A stretch of DNA of 64,000 nucleotides, from assembly GCA_029055565.1 (NCBI GenBank), contig JAIDCZ010000009.1:1-64000 (forward strand). Reading direction: 5' to 3'. The position numbers and the translations under genes are program-made. Of this stretch, positions 62,355-64,000 are shown in pieces. The stretch comes from Clostridiales bacterium (GTDB lineage: Bacteria; Bacillota; Clostridia; Christensenellales; Pumilibacteraceae). Within the stretch, counting starts at the first letter, position 1. Each line of letters starts with the position of its first letter. The notes under the pieces were generated by a model. It did not search any database and was not told the origin of the DNA. It was given only the letters and a program-made list of their open reading frames with translations.

Positions 62355-62438
62355 TTTGCTATCATTAGTATATACCATTAGTATATATCATTCGGAACGC
62401 AATGTAAAGTTGATTTTTTGCGTATGTAATGGTATAAT
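62355..62438. promoter_or_regulatory. Divergent DJ-1/thiN promoter region
   Basis: Plus strand TTGATT (62410-62415), 17-bp spacer, TATAAT (62433-62438) serving the pyrophosphokinase gene, whose ATG is at 62445. Towards the DJ-1 gene there are two direct repeats of cattagtatata (about 62363-62392) that contain TATACT-like -10 sequence and may be regulatory. Confidence 0.7.
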
Positions 62439-62444
62439 GTCGGT

Positions 62445-63059
62445 ATGGAAAAACTGTGCGTAATTTTCGGCGCCGGCGAGGTACATTCGCCGCGCAAGCG
62501 TTTCGGCAAGGACGACCTTATAATAGCCGCCGACGGCGGGTATGCCGCGGCAATCCAAGCGGGACTGGAACCGAACGTCGTAATAGGCGATTTCGATTCG
62601 GGCAGCGTACCGGAAGCCGCCGCGCACGTAATCAAGCTGAACCGCGACAAGGACGACACCGATATGATGGCCGCAGTCAAACTGGGGCTTAGGCGCGGGT
62701 ACAAAACCTTCGTGCTGTACGGCGGAGTGGGCGGTCGACCCGACCACACCTACGCAAATATTTCCACGCTCGCGTATCTGAACGCATACGACGCGCGCGG
62801 ATACTTGGTGGATAAGTCGACTGTTGCGACGATTATTACCGACGGCAGTATCACTCTGCCCAAGGCCGCGCACGGCACCGTTTCCGTATTCGCGTACGGC
62901 GGCAACGCAAACGGCGTAACGTACAAAAATCTGACATATATACTGGACGACGTGGAGCTTACCCCGGACTTTCCGCTCGGCGTTTCCAACGCCACTACGG
63001 ACAAGCAAGCAAAAATAACCGTAAAGCACGGCTCGTTGCTTATTTATTTCCCCAGATAA
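62445..63059 (+). CDS. thiN: Thiamine pyrophosphokinase
   Basis: 204 residues. It makes thiamine diphosphate from thiamine and ATP. Motifs: IIAADGGYAAA, VVIGDFDSGS, DKDDTDMM and YGGVGGRPDHTYANI, with the thiamine-binding C-terminal beta domain (GTVSVFAYGGN, LTPDFPLGVSN). The -10 box TATAAT ends six bases before the ATG, and no ribosome binding site exists, so the mRNA is probably leaderless. In many Firmicutes this gene follows rpe and the rsgA/prkC cluster; here it stands alone. Confidence 0.95.
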   Translation: MEKLCVIFGAGEVHSPRKRFGKDDLIIAADGGYAAAIQAGLEPNVVIGDFDSGSVPEAAAHVIKLNRDKDDTDMMAAVKLGLRRGYKTFVLYGGVGGRPDHTYANISTLAYLNAYDARGYLVDKSTVATIITDGSITLPKAAHGTVSVFAYGGNANGVTYKNLTYILDDVELTPDFPLGVSNATTDKQAKITVKHGSLLIYFPR

Positions 63060-63085
63060 AATAATAAGGATGAGAATTAAAAATT

Positions 63086-63221
63086 ATGCGGCTTCGCCTA
63101 GACCCCTCCGCTACGGTCGGGGTGATGGGTGATGTGTACGGTACTATTTCTTATACAGAATAGCACCTTCCAAACCCCATCATTCCGAGCGAAGTCGAGG
63201 AATCTAGGCGCCAGCCGCACA
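63086..63221. repeat. Family B inverted-repeat element, copy 7
   Basis: Ends atgcggcttcgcctagac and atctaggcgccagccgca, internal ttcttatacagaata. A solo end, taggcgaaccgccgcacgcatg, follows at 63243-63265, then a family E palindrome at 63309-63332 and a short D tract. No gene lies in 63060-63351. Confidence 0.85.
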
Positions 63222-63308
63222 AATCTAAAATCTTATCATTATTTAGGCGAACCGCCGCACGCATGTTAAGCAGTGGTTACATCCAACCATACGCGTAAAA
63301 GTTTCTTG

Positions 63309-63332
63309 CCTACTTCTTTTCAAAGAAGTAGG
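63309..63332. repeat. Family E palindrome, intergenic copy
   Basis: cctacttcttt-tc-aaagaagtagg preceded by aaaagtttcttg, matching the element at 10742-10767 including its flank. On the minus strand it lies just beyond the J-like/Sel1 gene. Confidence 0.8.
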
Positions 63333-63351
63333 TTCATAATTCCGAATTGAT

Positions 63352-64000
63352 TTACTGTCCTTGTTTTTTCATTTCTTTTTGGGCGGGCTTGGAGCCGAGC
63401 TTGGCTGCTTGGCGGATAAAGCCTTGGCCGTTGGTTTCGTTCTTTTCCGTGCCGTGGCCGTGGAGGTAGCACAGACCGAGGTAGTACATTGCGTCGGCGT
63501 GTTTTTGCTTGGCCGCTTCCTTAAACAAGAAGTACGCTTGGTCGTAGTCTTGGTCTATATCCTCGCCTGTATAGTAAATGATGCCGAGCGCGCATTGGGC
63601 TTCGGCGTCGCCTTCCATTGCCGCGGCGGTCAGCTCGTCAACGTGCATCCAGAATTCCTTGGTGGCAAGCTGATTGCGGTATTCCTCCATCAAACTTTCG
63701 TTTTCGGCAATAAGCTTGCGTTCGGCGGCTATGCGTTCCTCGGTTATATTTATACTCGCGTTGTACTGCTTGCGCTTTTCCGCGTCGCCCAGTACGTCGT
63801 ATGCGGCTTGAACCTTTTGGAGCTTGGCGACTATTGCGTCGCCCGACTTGCCGGCGTAGCGCTTGTGCAGTTTGTTATACGTTTCCTCGATTTCCGCGTC
63901 GGTAGCCCAAATAAGCACGCCCAGATCGCCGTAAAGCGTAGGTTTGGCAAGACGCTTATCGGCGTTGGTCTTTTTAGTCCACGATTCGATACGCTTTTCT
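63352..64000 (-). CDS. J-like domain plus Sel1-repeat protein, 5' end missing
   Basis: The frame is open to the window edge; about 215 residues are visible. A J-domain-like region (TLYGDLGVLIWATDAEIEET...VQAAYDVLGDAEKRKQYN) is recognisable from helices I-III, but the loop between helix II and III reads HKRYAGKSGD, so the HPD tripeptide needed to stimulate Hsp70 is missing. A charged helix (RIAAERKLIAENESLMEEYR) follows, then Sel1 repeats (ALGIIYYTGEDIDQDYDQAY, YLGLCYLHGHGTEKNET). The GTG at 63918 is an internal codon, not the start. It probably acts as a scaffold or partner-binding protein. Confidence 0.85.
   Translation of the reverse strand, partial: EKRIESWTKKTNADKRLAKPTLYGDLGVLIWATDAEIEETYNKLHKRYAGKSGDAIVAKLQKVQAAYDVLGDAEKRKQYNASINITEERIAAERKLIAENESLMEEYRNQLATKEFWMHVDELTAAAMEGDAEAQCALGIIYYTGEDIDQDYDQAYFLFKEAAKQKHADAMYYLGLCYLHGHGTEKNETNGQGFIRQAAKLGSKPAQKEMKKQGQ

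Noticed and set aside
62332..62444. TPP riboswitch ahead of thiamine pyrophosphokinase
   Set aside because: The promoter lies six bases from the start codon, which leaves no leader in which an aptamer could form.

Overview
The window looks like chromosome from an uncultured, endospore-forming, anaerobic Firmicute (class Clostridia), probably a gut organism. The reasons are a full-length Spo0A, a collagen-like surface protein of the exosporium type, an anaerobic (class III) ribonucleotide reductase, gyrBA and str operons with Gram-positive style ribosome binding sites, lipoprotein alpha-amylases, and a dense set of short interspersed repeats of the sort common in gut clostridial genomes. No rRNA, tRNA, CRISPR array, prophage or transposase gene was seen.

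Layout. 1-3400: end of a collagen-like gene, an array of mini-hairpins, a membrane-anchored protein, a GNAT acetyltransferase and a two-TM protein. 3495-8075: gyrBA with its promoter (minus strand). 8238-12806: an orphan gene, gluQRS, a divergent small gene/XRE pair around a palindromic operator, and a membrane protein with two Rossmann domains and a RyR-like tail. 12879-16390: trxB and an nrdD fused to a glutaredoxin-like domain, behind two NrdR-box-like sites. 17563-22491: rpsL-rpsG-fusA-tuf. 22754-28974: two paralogous secreted GH13 amylases. 28990-30578: a radical SAM gene and a YhhQ-type queuosine-precursor transporter, read from a long leader that looks like a terminator-type riboswitch. 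30642-38831: zinc-ribbon protein, AlkD-like repair protein, mfd-pth, a DUF1858 protein, an XRE/RadC-like pair and an orphan NusG paralogue. 39084-42188: two DegV paralogues and spo0A. 42361-51123: a plus-strand run with a P-loop kinase, membrane proteins, an LtaS-like transferase, a ClC channel, an SDR, an EFR1-type flavodoxin/ferredoxin protein and a small membrane protein. 51431-60266: a GH36-like protein, SDR, htpG, a YitT-family protein, and a flippase-pssA-psd phospholipid operon. 61487-64000: Sel1-repeat proteins, a DJ-1/PfpI protein and thiamine pyrophosphokinase.

Several genes work together. NrdD carries its own redoxin domain and lies next to trxB, which suggests a thioredoxin-type electron path for anaerobic dNTP synthesis. 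The flippase, PssA and Psd genes overlap or nearly touch and should make and move phosphatidylethanolamine or a related lipid. The two amylases share domain order and promoter style and should degrade starch-like glucans at the cell surface. The queuosine pair should salvage queuosine precursors under RNA control.

At least five repeat families fill most intergenic gaps: A (paired ccttccc hairpins, about 120-130 bp), B (about 130-155 bp imperfect inverted repeats ending in gcggcttcgcctaga), C (gttgagattc/gaatctcaac arms), D (short aattctgaatt tracts) and E (cctacttctttt palindromes). Two genes end inside repeat DNA. A further structured element of about 120 bp occurs twice with compensatory changes in its closing stem.
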